Shown piece by piece: positions 1-6,302 of a stretch of 6,302 nucleotides of DNA (position 1 is the stretch's first letter; each line of letters begins with the position of its first letter). The stretch covers positions 1 through 6,302 of the forward strand of contig CAMFQI010000079.1 in NCBI GenBank assembly GCA_945980015.1, read 5' to 3'. The DNA comes from an uncultured Eubacterium sp. (GTDB lineage: Bacteria > Bacillota > Clostridia > Oscillospirales > Acutalibacteraceae). Below the pieces are notes generated by a model. It made no database searches, was not told the DNA's origin, and saw only the letters and a program-made list of their open reading frames with translations. The translations under genes and the position numbers were made by a program.

Positions 1-1326
1 CATATGAGCAGCAACCTTTAAGTCGGCAAGCGGCGACATTTTTTCGGGATTGAGTTCCTGCGCCTTAAATATCAACATACCGAAGTTTACAATTACAGTT
101 GTTCTTATAATTTGGAACAACTTGTACGGCTTCGACTGACGGTTGATTTTCAGCTTAGTGCAAAGCTTTGCAAAAACAGGCTCAAGGAAGAGACCTATCA
201 TCATAAGGAAATAATAGTAAAGTCCGTAAACAATATACTTCAGTCCCGAGCCGTGCCAAAATCCGTTCGTAAACCAAACGAAGAACAATGCAACGGCAGT
301 AGGAATCAGGTTTGCATAATACGGATTAAACTTATCTCTCGCCTTTGCCGAAAGATTCTTGAAGCCCTTTGAAAACGAAATTCCGTAGAAAATGTAGTCA
401 CGAAGCCAAGTACCCAGAGAAATATGCCATCTCTGCCAAAATTCATTTATAGTTTTAGCGAAGAACGGACGTGCAAAGTTTTCAGGCATTTTCAGTCCGA
501 ACATACTTCCCAGACCGCACATAATATCCATTACACCGGAGAAGTCGCAATAAAGCTGCAAGGTATAAAAAGCAATACCTGCAATTACCGCAACACCGCT
601 ATAGTTCTCATAATTCTCAAAAACCGAGCTTACAAGAAGAACGCATCTGTCGGCAATTACAACCTTTTTGAAAAGTCCCCAAAGTACACGGGTAAAGCCT
701 GTGCTGACCTCTTCGATAGTTGCACAGCGGCACTCCTTAAACTGAACGCCAAGCTGACCGTAGCGGGCAATCGGACCTTCAACAATCGTCAGCATAAACG
801 AAAGATAAAGCGATACTCTGAACGGATTTTTTTCTGCTTCTATTCTGCCGTAATAGATATCCGCTATGTAGCTGATTGCCTGTAAAATAAAGAATGAAAG
901 ACCAAGCGGCTGTACAATAGAAGCATGTGCAATATCAAGATTAAATATGCTATTGGTTGTATCAATAAAGAAATTCGTATACTTGAATATAAGTATAAGT
1001 GCAACATTAGACACTACGCCGAGCGTAAGCACCCAATATTTATATCTGTTAAATTTTGCACGAATCGCCTTTTTATCTGCTTTTGCGGCAGCCTTTCTTT
1101 TTTGCTTGCAAACCTCGTCAAGCTTTTGAAGAGCTAAGCCAACTGCCCATATAATAACAGTAGAGGCAATCATGGGAACGATATGCCCTTTCGCCGATAT
1201 AAAATAGAATATGTACGAGCCGGCAAGCAATATGCACCACTTAGCCTTTTTGGGCACAAGCGAGTACAAAAGCCATGTTATGCCGAAATACAGAATAAAA
1301 AACGAAAATGATAAATAACTGACCAT
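1..1326 (-). CDS. MBOAT-family membrane O-acyltransferase (DltB/AlgI type), 3' end cut by window edge
   Basis: The frame is open for 442 codons with no stop before the window edge, so the C-terminus is missing. The protein is polytopic: hydrophobic segments begin at about residue 4 (SYLSFSFFILYFGITWLLY) and recur throughout, with a basic loop at about 73-102. The MBOAT signature is clear: FWQRWHISLGTWLRDYIFY places one conserved His at residue 301, and NGFWHGSGLKY places the invariant, presumed catalytic His at residue 358. Established knowledge: MBOAT proteins of this branch move an acyl group from a carrier (the D-alanyl carrier DltC for DltB) to an extracytoplasmic polymer. The start is the ATG at 1326, preceded by AAAAGGA at 1336-1342, 9 nt upstream. 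The gene lies 22 nt after an acyl carrier protein gene, which favours a DltB-like role using that carrier. The family usually has about 450-500 residues, so little is missing. Whether the acyl group is D-alanyl, acetyl or another cannot be decided here. Confidence 0.93.
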   Translation of the reverse strand, partial: MVSYLSFSFFILYFGITWLLYSLVPKKAKWCILLAGSYIFYFISAKGHIVPMIASTVIIWAVGLALQKLDEVCKQKRKAAAKADKKAIRAKFNRYKYWVLTLGVVSNVALILIFKYTNFFIDTTNSIFNLDIAHASIVQPLGLSFFILQAISYIADIYYGRIEAEKNPFRVSLYLSFMLTIVEGPIARYGQLGVQFKECRCATIEEVSTGFTRVLWGLFKKVVIADRCVLLVSSVFENYENYSGVAVIAGIAFYTLQLYCDFSGVMDIMCGLGSMFGLKMPENFARPFFAKTINEFWQRWHISLGTWLRDYIFYGISFSKGFKNLSAKARDKFNPYYANLIPTAVALFFVWFTNGFWHGSGLKYIVYGLYYYFLMMIGLFLEPVFAKLCTKLKINRQSKPYKLFQIIRTTVIVNFGMLIFKAQELNPEKMSPLADLKVAAHM

Positions 1327-1335
1327 CCCGTAATA

Positions 1336-1342
1336 TCCTTTT
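1336..1342 (-). promoter_or_regulatory. Ribosome binding site of the MBOAT gene
   Basis: AAAAGGA on the minus strand lies 9 nt before the ATG at 1326, within the 22-nt gap after the acyl carrier protein stop codon. It supports the chosen start and independent translation initiation within the operon. Confidence 0.7.
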
Positions 1343-1348
1343 AGTTAA

Positions 1349-1579
1349 TTAGTCCTCATCTTCTAATCTTTCGATAAGGCTCTGGATTGCTCCGACGGTT
1401 TCGAAATTTTCAGGAACAATATCCTTTGCCGAAATTTCAACGTCAAACTCGTCGTCAAGCTCACTTACAAGGCTAATCATTGCGAGCGAATCAATAACAT
1501 GATCATCAAGAAGTCTTGTGTTTTCATCAACTTCTACACCCGGCTTCAAGCCTTTGATAATTTCAATAATCTTTTCCAT
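1349..1579 (-). CDS. Acyl carrier protein (phosphopantetheine-binding, DltC-like)
   Basis: A 76-residue acidic protein with the four-helix carrier fold pattern. The motif VIDSLAMISLVSELDDEF puts the phosphopantetheine attachment serine at residue 31 (D30-S31-L32), followed by the usual acidic helix II and the DVEISAKDIVPENFETV stretch. Family knowledge: such carriers hold an acyl or aminoacyl group as a thioester and deliver it to a partner enzyme in the cytoplasm. The length is typical of ACP and DltC proteins. The start ATG at 1579 is preceded by AGAGAGG (1588-1594) at 8 nt. The MBOAT gene follows after 22 nt, so this is probably the carrier for that acyltransferase, as DltC serves DltB, rather than the fatty-acid synthesis ACP, whose gene usually sits among fab genes. 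The motif is DSL, as in general ACPs, rather than the DSF seen in classical Bacillus-type DltC, so the name dltC is not asserted. No D-alanine ligase (DltA) gene lies in the window. Confidence 0.9.
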   Translation of the reverse strand: MEKIIEIIKGLKPGVEVDENTRLLDDHVIDSLAMISLVSELDDEFDVEISAKDIVPENFETVGAIQSLIERLEDED

Positions 1580-1587
1580 AAAAATAA

Positions 1588-1594
1588 CCTCTCT
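1588..1594 (-). promoter_or_regulatory. Ribosome binding site of the acyl carrier protein gene
   Basis: AGAGAGG on the minus strand sits 8 nt before the ATG at 1579, a good match to the anti-Shine-Dalgarno sequence. A small GC-containing hairpin (1596-1613) lies just upstream. Confidence 0.7.
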
Positions 1595-1595
1595 T

Positions 1596-1613
1596 TCGGA
1601 CAGCTAAGTCCAA
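1596..1613 (-). promoter_or_regulatory. Small hairpin in the leader, next to the ribosome binding site
   Basis: On the minus strand, TTGGAC and GTCCGA can pair around the six-base loop TTAGCT, giving a 6-bp stem that includes one T-G wobble. It ends one base before the AGAGAGG ribosome binding site of the acyl carrier protein gene. It might influence ribosome access or transcript stability, but the stem is short and could be chance. No known riboswitch class is recognised in this leader. Confidence 0.3.
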
Positions 1614-1674
1614 TTAACAATGTTAGAATATGACAAATCACAATGCTTTATCACACACTAAACAGAATTATTCA

Positions 1675-1703
1675 TTTATACAACAATTATACAATAACTT
1701 CAA
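1675..1703 (-). promoter_or_regulatory. Possible second overlapping promoter P2
   Basis: On the minus strand TTGAAG (1703-1698) is followed after 17 nt by TATAAA (1680-1675). Four of six and five of six bases match the consensus, so this is weaker at -10 than P1 but has the TTGA core at -35. It is shifted 11 bp downstream of P1, so the two could not be occupied at once. It would start near 1668 and drive the same two genes. Confidence 0.35.
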
Positions 1704-1714
1704 CATTAAGTAAA
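1686..1714 (-). promoter_or_regulatory. Sigma-A-like promoter P1 for the acyl carrier protein-MBOAT operon
   Basis: On the minus strand TTTACT (1714-1709) is followed after exactly 17 nt by a perfect TATAAT (1691-1686). Four of six bases match the -35 consensus and six of six the -10. Transcription would start near 1679, leaving a leader of about 100 nt before the acyl carrier protein ATG. The -35 element overlaps the first two bases of one copy of the 12-bp repeat CTTAATGTTGAA, so a bound regulator could block or aid polymerase. Seen from sequence only; AT-rich spacers make some such matches by chance. Confidence 0.6.
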
Positions 1715-1735
1715 GATATTTTTTTCAACATTAAG
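1699..1735. repeat. 12-bp direct repeat, two copies 25 bp apart, at the promoter
   Basis: TTCAACATTAAG on the plus strand occurs at 1699-1710 and again, identical, at 1724-1735. The start-to-start distance is 25 bp, a little over two helical turns. The promoter-proximal copy overlaps the -35 element of P1 and spans part of the -35 of P2; the other copy lies upstream. This arrangement is compatible with tandem operator sites for an unidentified regulator. The region is AT-rich, but a 12-bp exact repeat at this spacing is more than expected by casual chance. Confidence 0.6.
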
Positions 1736-1748
1736 AAATTTTAATGTT
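1727..1748. repeat. 8-bp inverted repeat directly after the GH13 stop codon
   Basis: AACATTAA (1727-1734) and TTAATGTT (1741-1748) are perfect inverted arms around a six-base loop. The right arm includes two bases of the amylase stop codon (1747-1749), and the left arm lies within the upstream copy of the 12-bp direct repeat. As RNA from the glucan operon it would form an AU-only stem followed by GAAAAAAA rather than a U-tract, so it does not look like an intrinsic terminator. It fits better as a palindromic operator or as chance in AT-rich DNA. Confidence 0.5.
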
Positions 1749-3606
1749 ACCTTTCACGAACTAAAAGTGCGTACTGCATAGAATCAAGAGTAAGCGTTGA
1801 ATCCTTTACATCGGCATCAAAGAAGCTATAGCAATTATTCCATACGCCGTCAACAGATATTTTCACCGTTTCGTCATCAAGATTTACTGCTATCAGCGCT
1901 TCGTATTTTTCATTACTTCTGACATAAGCAACCGCTTTATGCGAACAATAAACGGGTATGAATTCGCCGTTTGAAAAAACCTTGCATCCCCTTCGTATTT
2001 CGCCGAGTCTCTTATACCATTTCAACAACTCTTTATTTTGATTTTTCCATTCCATACAAGTGCGGTTAAACGGATCCTTCATACCCTGAAGTCCGACCTC
2101 ATCACCGTAGTAAAGAGACGGTACTCCGGGAAGAGTATATTGCAAAAGTGAAGCAATTTTGAGCATTAAAACGCCCTTTGAATAGTCGTCATCGCTGAGT
2201 ATATTGTGTTCGTGCTGCCAATGTCTGCCGTAGCCCTCGCAACTTTCACCTGCAAGACGTGTTATTGCCCTTTCGGTATCGTGAGTGCCGATATGGTTCA
2301 TAAGACAATGTGTTACCTGAGGGGGATAGTTTTCTATAATTGACATAACCGAATCAAAAAACGAATCGGCGTTTTTGTATCTTACGAAATTGAGAACGGC
2401 ATTTGCAAACGGATAGTTCATTACGCTGTCGAGCTGGTCTCCGAGTAAATAACGGCGGCGTTCGTTATAGGCAAACTTTGTTGTTGCATCCTCCCAAACC
2501 TCGCCGATAATTATTGCGTCTTCGTTTTCCTCTTTAACTGCTTTACGAAGCTCGTCTAAAAATACATCCGGCAATTCATCGGCAACGTCAAGCCTCCAGC
2601 CGTCAATACCGCAACGAAGCCACCTTTTGAGTATACCGTTTTCACCGCAAATATAATTACGATAGCTCTCGTCCTCTTCCGCTATTTCGGGAAGCAGCTT
2701 AATTCCCCACCAAGAATGATACTCATTTGGGTATTCTATGAATTTATACCAACTGAAATAAGGACTGTCGGGGCTATTATATGCACCGACACTGTCGTAA
2801 TTTGAATAAAGATTAAAATATTTACTGTCACAGCCCGTATGACTGAACACGCCGTCAAGAATGATCCTTATGCCGTATTTTTCTTTTGCGGTTTTGCACA
2901 GGCTTTCAAGGTCTGCCTGAGTTCCCAAAAGAGCATCGATTTTTTCATAATCGGCGGTATCGTATCTATGATTTGAATTTGCCTCGAAAATCGGATTGAG
3001 ATAAATACAGGTAACTCCCAAATCGTTCAAATAATCAAGCTTTTGCTCAATTCCCTTTAGGTCGCCGCCGAAGTAATCGTTGTTCCAAATTCCGTTCATC
3101 TGTTCCTCACGCCAATAGGGTTCATCGCCCCATTTACGAAGAACACGGCTTTTGCGATAGCCTGTTTTCTTTTTTCCGGAATTATAAAATCTGTCAGGGA
3201 AAATCTGATAAATCAAGCCGCCCTTAAGCCAATCGGGAGTTTTGAAATCCTTTTTATAAACGGTCTGCTGAAAATCTGCGCCATCGGGTGCAAAATCGCC
3301 TATGCCGTGTCCGACATTTCGAACAAAGCTCCTGCCCCACGGAGTTTCAAGCTGAAAATGATACCAATAAAGACCCTCGGTATCTGCAGAAAAGTGAAGC
3401 TCCCAATATTCGTTTTCATCACCGCACATTCCTGCCCAAAACATTGAGTATTGTACGTCCTGCTCATTTTCCTTATGAACGCAAAGAAAAGCCCCACTGC
3501 ATGACATTGAGCGAGGCAGAACAAGGCGGAGCCTTACCTTTTCGTCAACGGCAATGGCTCTCACCTTGTCTTTATATTCAACATTTCGTGAATTAAAAAT
3601 ATACAT
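1747..3606 (-). CDS. Cytoplasmic GH13 alpha-amylase, neopullulanase/cyclomaltodextrinase type
   Basis: This 619-residue protein has no signal peptide and should act in the cytoplasm on maltodextrins, branched glycogen fragments or cyclodextrins. An N-terminal beta-rich domain (about 1-115) resembles the CBM34-like domain of neopullulanases. The catalytic barrel runs from GLIYQIFPDRF (130-140) to about 540, and a C-terminal beta domain follows. All GH13 motifs are present: DGVFSH (251-256), GWRLDVADE with nucleophile D340, GEVWE with acid/base E369, and IGTHDT with transition-state stabiliser D443. YFGGDLKGI (178-186) and YYGDEVGL (499-506) are also typical. The stop codon is TAA at 1747. The ATG at 3606 has only a weak purine-rich stretch upstream, but NSRNVEYKDKVRAI directly after it is the usual opening of this family. 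The phosphorylase stop lies 11 nt upstream, so the two genes are likely co-transcribed and perhaps translationally coupled. Hydrolysing branch points or rings would feed linear chains to the phosphorylase. Subfamily and exact bond specificity (alpha-1,4 versus alpha-1,6) are inferred, not shown. Confidence 0.95.
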   Translation of the reverse strand: MYIFNSRNVEYKDKVRAIAVDEKVRLRLVLPRSMSCSGAFLCVHKENEQDVQYSMFWAGMCGDENEYWELHFSADTEGLYWYHFQLETPWGRSFVRNVGHGIGDFAPDGADFQQTVYKKDFKTPDWLKGGLIYQIFPDRFYNSGKKKTGYRKSRVLRKWGDEPYWREEQMNGIWNNDYFGGDLKGIEQKLDYLNDLGVTCIYLNPIFEANSNHRYDTADYEKIDALLGTQADLESLCKTAKEKYGIRIILDGVFSHTGCDSKYFNLYSNYDSVGAYNSPDSPYFSWYKFIEYPNEYHSWWGIKLLPEIAEEDESYRNYICGENGILKRWLRCGIDGWRLDVADELPDVFLDELRKAVKEENEDAIIIGEVWEDATTKFAYNERRRYLLGDQLDSVMNYPFANAVLNFVRYKNADSFFDSVMSIIENYPPQVTHCLMNHIGTHDTERAITRLAGESCEGYGRHWQHEHNILSDDDYSKGVLMLKIASLLQYTLPGVPSLYYGDEVGLQGMKDPFNRTCMEWKNQNKELLKWYKRLGEIRRGCKVFSNGEFIPVYCSHKAVAYVRSNEKYEALIAVNLDDETVKISVDGVWNNCYSFFDADVKDSTLTLDSMQYALLVRER

Positions 3607-3617
3607 ACGATATATTA

Positions 3618-6255
3618 TTATTTCTTACTTTTGCTTGAATTTTTCTTTGTTGCAGGCTTCTTTTCTTCTTTCTTTTCGACAGATTTATTTTCTGTCGGCT
3701 TTGCCTGTGTCTTCTTTTCAGCCTTTGTCTCGGCAGACTTCTTTGCCTGTGCCTTTTTTTCGGTCTTTTTCTCAACGATTTTCTTTTCGACTGATTTCTT
3801 TTCGGTTGTCTTTTTCTTTGAAGACATCGGAGCGGATTTCTTCGCTTCCTTCGGAGTTTCCTTTTCAAACTGAACAGGCTTTGTATTCCAAATATAGCTT
3901 GCGTAGTCCATAATGGATCTATCGGCAGAGAATATACCTGCGCCGGAAATATTCATAAGCGACATCTTAACGAAGCGTTCTCTGTCGGCATATGCCTTTG
4001 AAATTTCTCTTTGCGCTCTTTGGTAATCGTTGAAGTCGGCAAGAGCCATATACTGATCCTTATTAGCCAAAGCGTAATAAATTTCATCGAAGTTCTTACC
4101 GTTTACGCCGTTTTTGATAAATGCCATAGCCTTTGCAAGTGCTTCGTTATTGTTGATATAGGTTTGAGGATTATAGCCGTCTGCCTTTACACGATTAACC
4201 TCGGGAGTAGTCATACCGAAGATGCAGATATTTTCCTCGCCTACGGCTTCAAAAATTTCAACATTCGCACCGTCCATTGTACCGAGAGTTACTGCGCCGT
4301 TGAGCATAAGCTTCATATTGCCTGTACCCGAAGCCTCTGTACCTGCAAGAGAAATCTGCTCGCTTATATCTGCCGCCGGCATAAGAGCCTCTGCAAGCGA
4401 TACATTATAATCCTCAAGGAATACAACCTTTAATTTTCCTGCAACATCGGGGTCGTTATTAATAACCTGCGACAAAGCGTCAATAAGCTGAATGATCTTC
4501 TTTGCCATATAGTAGCCGGGAGCCGCTTTTGATGCAAAGATATATGTCTTCGGATAATAGTCTGCATTCGGATTTTCCTTGAGCATAAGATATTCGCTTA
4601 TAATATTGAGAACATTAAGCTGTTGTCTCTTATACTCGTGAAGGCGCTTAACCTGAACATCAAAAATTGAATCGGGATTAATATCAATACCGTTGCGCTT
4701 TTTGATAATTTTTGCAAAGCGAACCTTGTTTTCGTGCTTAATTTCATCGAGCCTTGAAAGAACCTTTTTGTCGTCCTTAAAGTCACGAAGCTTCAAAAGC
4801 TCCTCACTCTTTGTAATAAATTTGTCGCCGATAAGCGAGGTGATATATTCTGTAAGCGCAGGGTTTGACTGACAAATCCAACGGCGGAATGCGATACCGT
4901 TTGTTACATTGCAGAACTTTTCGGGAGTGATATTATAAAAATCATTGAATACTGTTTCCTTTAAGATTTCGCTGTGAAGCGCAGAAACACCGTTTACACT
5001 GTGGGAACCGATAACACAGAGATTTGCCATACGAACAACACCGTTTGATACAACTGCCATTCTCTCAACCTTACCTGCGTCGTGGGTAACAGACCAAATA
5101 TAAGCTCTGAAGCGGTTATCAATTTCCTTTGTAATCTGATAAATTCTAGGAAGCATACGTGAATAAAGCTCCTCGCTCCAACATTCAAGTGCTTCCTTCA
5201 TAACAGTATGGTTTGTATATGCAACCGTTCTTGTTACGATTGACCACGCCTTATCCCAGGAATATCCGCACTCATCAAGCATAATTCTCATAAGCTCCGG
5301 AATTGCCATAGTAGGATGAGTGTCATTAATATGAATAGCAACCTTATCGGGAAGATTATCAAGAGTACCGTATTTTGTAAGGTGACGCTGAATAATATCC
5401 TGAATCGAAGCGGAAACAAGGAAATACTGCTGACGAAGACGGAGTGATTTACCCTCCGGTGAGTTGTCGGCAGGATACAATACCTTTGTAATAGCCTCTG
5501 CCATTGCAGACTGCTCCATAGCCTTCATATATGAGCCTTCATTGAACAAGGTCATATCAAGCTCCGGCTTTTTAGAAGCCCAAAGCCTTAAACGTGCAAC
5601 GCCCTCGCCCTTTCCCGATACATACATATCGTAAGGAATAGCCTCAACAACATTTGCGTTTTTATGATTAACATGGTGGAAATCTCCGTCCCACGAATCC
5701 TCAATATAGCCCTCGAAAAGCACCTTGCAGGCACGCTCTTCACGAGGTACGAGCCAAACCTCGCCGCCCGGAAGCCAGAAATCAGGAAGCTCTGTCTGCC
5801 AGCCGTCAATCAGCTTTTGTTTGAATATACCTGCTTCATAGCGCAGAGAATATCCCATTGACTGAAAGCCTGTTGTTGCAAGACCGTCAAGATAGCAAGC
5901 GGCAAGTCTTCCCAAGCCGCCGTTACCCAAGCCTGCGTCCGGCTCTAATTCATAGAGATTATCGAGCTTTACTCCCATTGACGAAAGAGCCTCATCAAAA
6001 ACGGAGGTAAGACCGAGATTATAAAGATTGTTTTTGAGCGATCTGCCCATCAAGAATTCCATACAAAGATAATAAATCTGCTTTGAATCCTGATTTTCGG
6101 CAGTATGTCTGAACTCGCTGTTTTGCTCGCTCAATCTGTCACGAACTATCATAGCGACAGCCTTATAATACTGCTCGTCGCTTGCGTCCTTTGGTGAAAC
6201 ACCGAAAAAATGTGAAAGCTTATCGGTAATAAGCTTTTTAGCCTGTGCGGTAGAA
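3618..6255 (-). CDS. glgP: Glycogen/maltodextrin phosphorylase with Lys-rich C-terminal tail, 5' end missing
   Basis: GT35-family enzyme that cleaves alpha-1,4-glucan chain ends with phosphate to give glucose-1-phosphate, using pyridoxal phosphate. About 878 genomic codons remain. Visible marks, numbering the artefactual ATG at 6272 as residue 1: DAGLGNGGLGRLAACYLDG (112-130), HINDTHPTMAIPELMR (314-329), VKRLHEYKRQ (541-550), and EASGTGNMKLMLNGA, where K654 is the pyridoxal phosphate lysine. The catalytic body ends near IWNTKPV (794-800), where the family normally stops; a lysine-rich tail of about 84 residues follows. The frame appears to open with MCIRDS, but those codons are Nextera adapter (6256 onward), not the organism. 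The true start lies beyond the contig end; since STAQAKKLITDKLSHFFGVS matches the family's N-terminal region, probably only a few to about 20 residues are lost. The promoter is also outside. The GH13 gene follows after 11 nt, pointing to an alpha-glucan utilisation operon. Substrate preference (glycogen or maltodextrin) cannot be told. Confidence 0.96.
3621..3872 (-). other. Segment encoding the lysine-rich low-complexity tail of the phosphorylase
   Basis: Residues 801-884 (numbered from the ATG at 6272) contain 31 lysines and 13 glutamates in 84 positions, with Ala, Thr and Ser and almost no hydrophobic or aromatic residues. Short units recur: EKKAQAK (838-844) and EKKTQAK (852-858) are 14 residues apart, and KSVEKK occurs at 826-831 and 863-868. 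The segment is in frame with the enzyme and ends in the TAA at 3618-3620. It is probably disordered or a loose charged helix, and strongly basic. Histone H1-like and ribosomal-protein tails have similar composition; its role on a phosphorylase is unknown. The DNA is correspondingly purine-rich on the coding strand and repetitive. Confidence 0.9.
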
Positions 6256-6302
6256 CTGTCTCTTATACACATCTGACGCTGCCGACGAAGGCTTAGGTGT
6301 AG
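6256..6302 (+). other. Illumina Nextera adapter left at the contig end (not genomic)
   Basis: Positions 6256-6274 read CTGTCTCTTATACACATCT, the Tn5 mosaic-end adapter. Positions 6275-6288 read GACGCTGCCGACGA, the Nextera i5-side (read 2 trimming) extension. Positions 6289-6296 (AGGCTTAG) fit the 8-base i5 index slot and are the reverse complement of CTAAGCCT, which I recall as Nextera index S508/N508. Positions 6297-6302 (GTGTAG) match the start of the reverse-complemented P5 sequence. Order and spacing agree exactly with adapter read-through. Read on the minus strand the adapter encodes MCIRDS, a known artefact at the start of proteins in draft data. Confidence 0.98.

Larger units (their letters stand above)
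1580..1746. other. Intergenic spacer between the GH13 gene and the acyl carrier protein gene
   Basis: This 167-bp, strongly AT-rich stretch separates two co-oriented gene pairs. It holds the promoters, repeats, leader hairpin and ribosome binding site listed separately. The plus-strand word AACATT or its complement AATGTT appears at 1702-1707, 1727-1732, 1619-1624 and, overlapping the neighbouring stop codon, at 1743-1748. No strong GC-rich stem with a following T-tract is visible, so the glucan operon has no clear intrinsic terminator here and some read-through into the acyl carrier gene is possible. Confidence 0.7.

Noticed and set aside
424..885. Plus-strand open frame of 153 codons
   Set aside because: It lies antisense to the conserved MBOAT core, including the RWHISLGTW motif, and its product is compositionally random. 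The same holds for the other plus-strand frames over the MBOAT gene.
1727..1748. Intrinsic terminator after the GH13 gene
   Set aside because: The stem is made only of A-T pairs apart from one C-G pair and is followed on the transcript by GAAAAAAA instead of a U-tract, so it lacks both main traits of a Rho-independent terminator.
3593..3868. Separate very basic minus-strand frame resembling a small histone-like protein
   Set aside because: It is a shifted frame over the lysine-rich tail of the phosphorylase; the repetitive AAA/AAG codons give Lys/Arg-rich products in more than one frame. The in-frame tail is the real coding reading.
3631..3873. Plus-strand Phe-rich hydrophobic open frame that looks like a membrane peptide
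   Set aside because: It is the antisense of the lysine-rich tail: AAG/AAA codons read backwards give CTT/TTT. No ribosome binding site or promoter supports it.
6255..6272. Complete phosphorylase starting at the ATG at 6272
   Set aside because: That ATG and the following codons up to residue 6 are adapter-derived; the family gives no support for an MCIRDS N-terminus.
6256..6274. Tn5-type mosaic end as evidence of a natural transposon
   Set aside because: The mosaic end continues into the synthetic i5 extension, an index and P5 bases at the contig terminus, so it is library adapter and not a mobile element.

Overview
The window appears to be the end of a metagenomic or draft contig from a low-GC, AT-biased Gram-positive bacterium, most likely a gut Clostridia member of the Ruminococcus/Oscillospiraceae kind. 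This placement is inferred from the gene families, the purine-rich ribosome binding sites and the base composition; no marker gene proves it. All four genes lie on the minus strand, so the biological reading direction runs from high to low coordinates. Only 47 bases at the right edge are not genomic: positions 6256-6302 are an Illumina Nextera adapter with index and the start of P5.

Right part (about 6255 to 1747): a glycogen/maltodextrin phosphorylase gene (glgP), whose 5' end is lost at the contig end, is followed after 11 nt by a cytoplasmic GH13 alpha-amylase of the neopullulanase/cyclomaltodextrinase type. Together they form an alpha-glucan breakdown pair: the GH13 enzyme opens branched or cyclic alpha-glucans, and the phosphorylase releases glucose-1-phosphate from linear chain ends. 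The phosphorylase carries an unusual tail of about 84 residues, rich in lysine and glutamate, after its normal C-terminus.

Middle (1746-1580): a 167-bp AT-rich spacer holds two overlapping sigma-A-like promoters reading leftward, a 12-bp direct repeat, an 8-bp inverted repeat just after the amylase stop codon, and a roughly 100-nt leader.

Left part (1579 to 1): a small acyl carrier protein gene is followed after 22 nt by an MBOAT-family membrane acyltransferase (DltB/AlgI type) that runs off the left edge. This pair looks like the start of a surface-polymer acylation operon (D-alanylation- or O-acylation-like). The activating ligase and any DltD-like partner are not in the window. It is probably transcribed separately from the glucan genes, because it has its own promoter. 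No RNA genes, CRISPR arrays or transposons were seen. Most of the window is ordinary; the points worth a second look are the phosphorylase tail, the repeat cluster at the promoter, and the adapter artefact that creates a false protein start.
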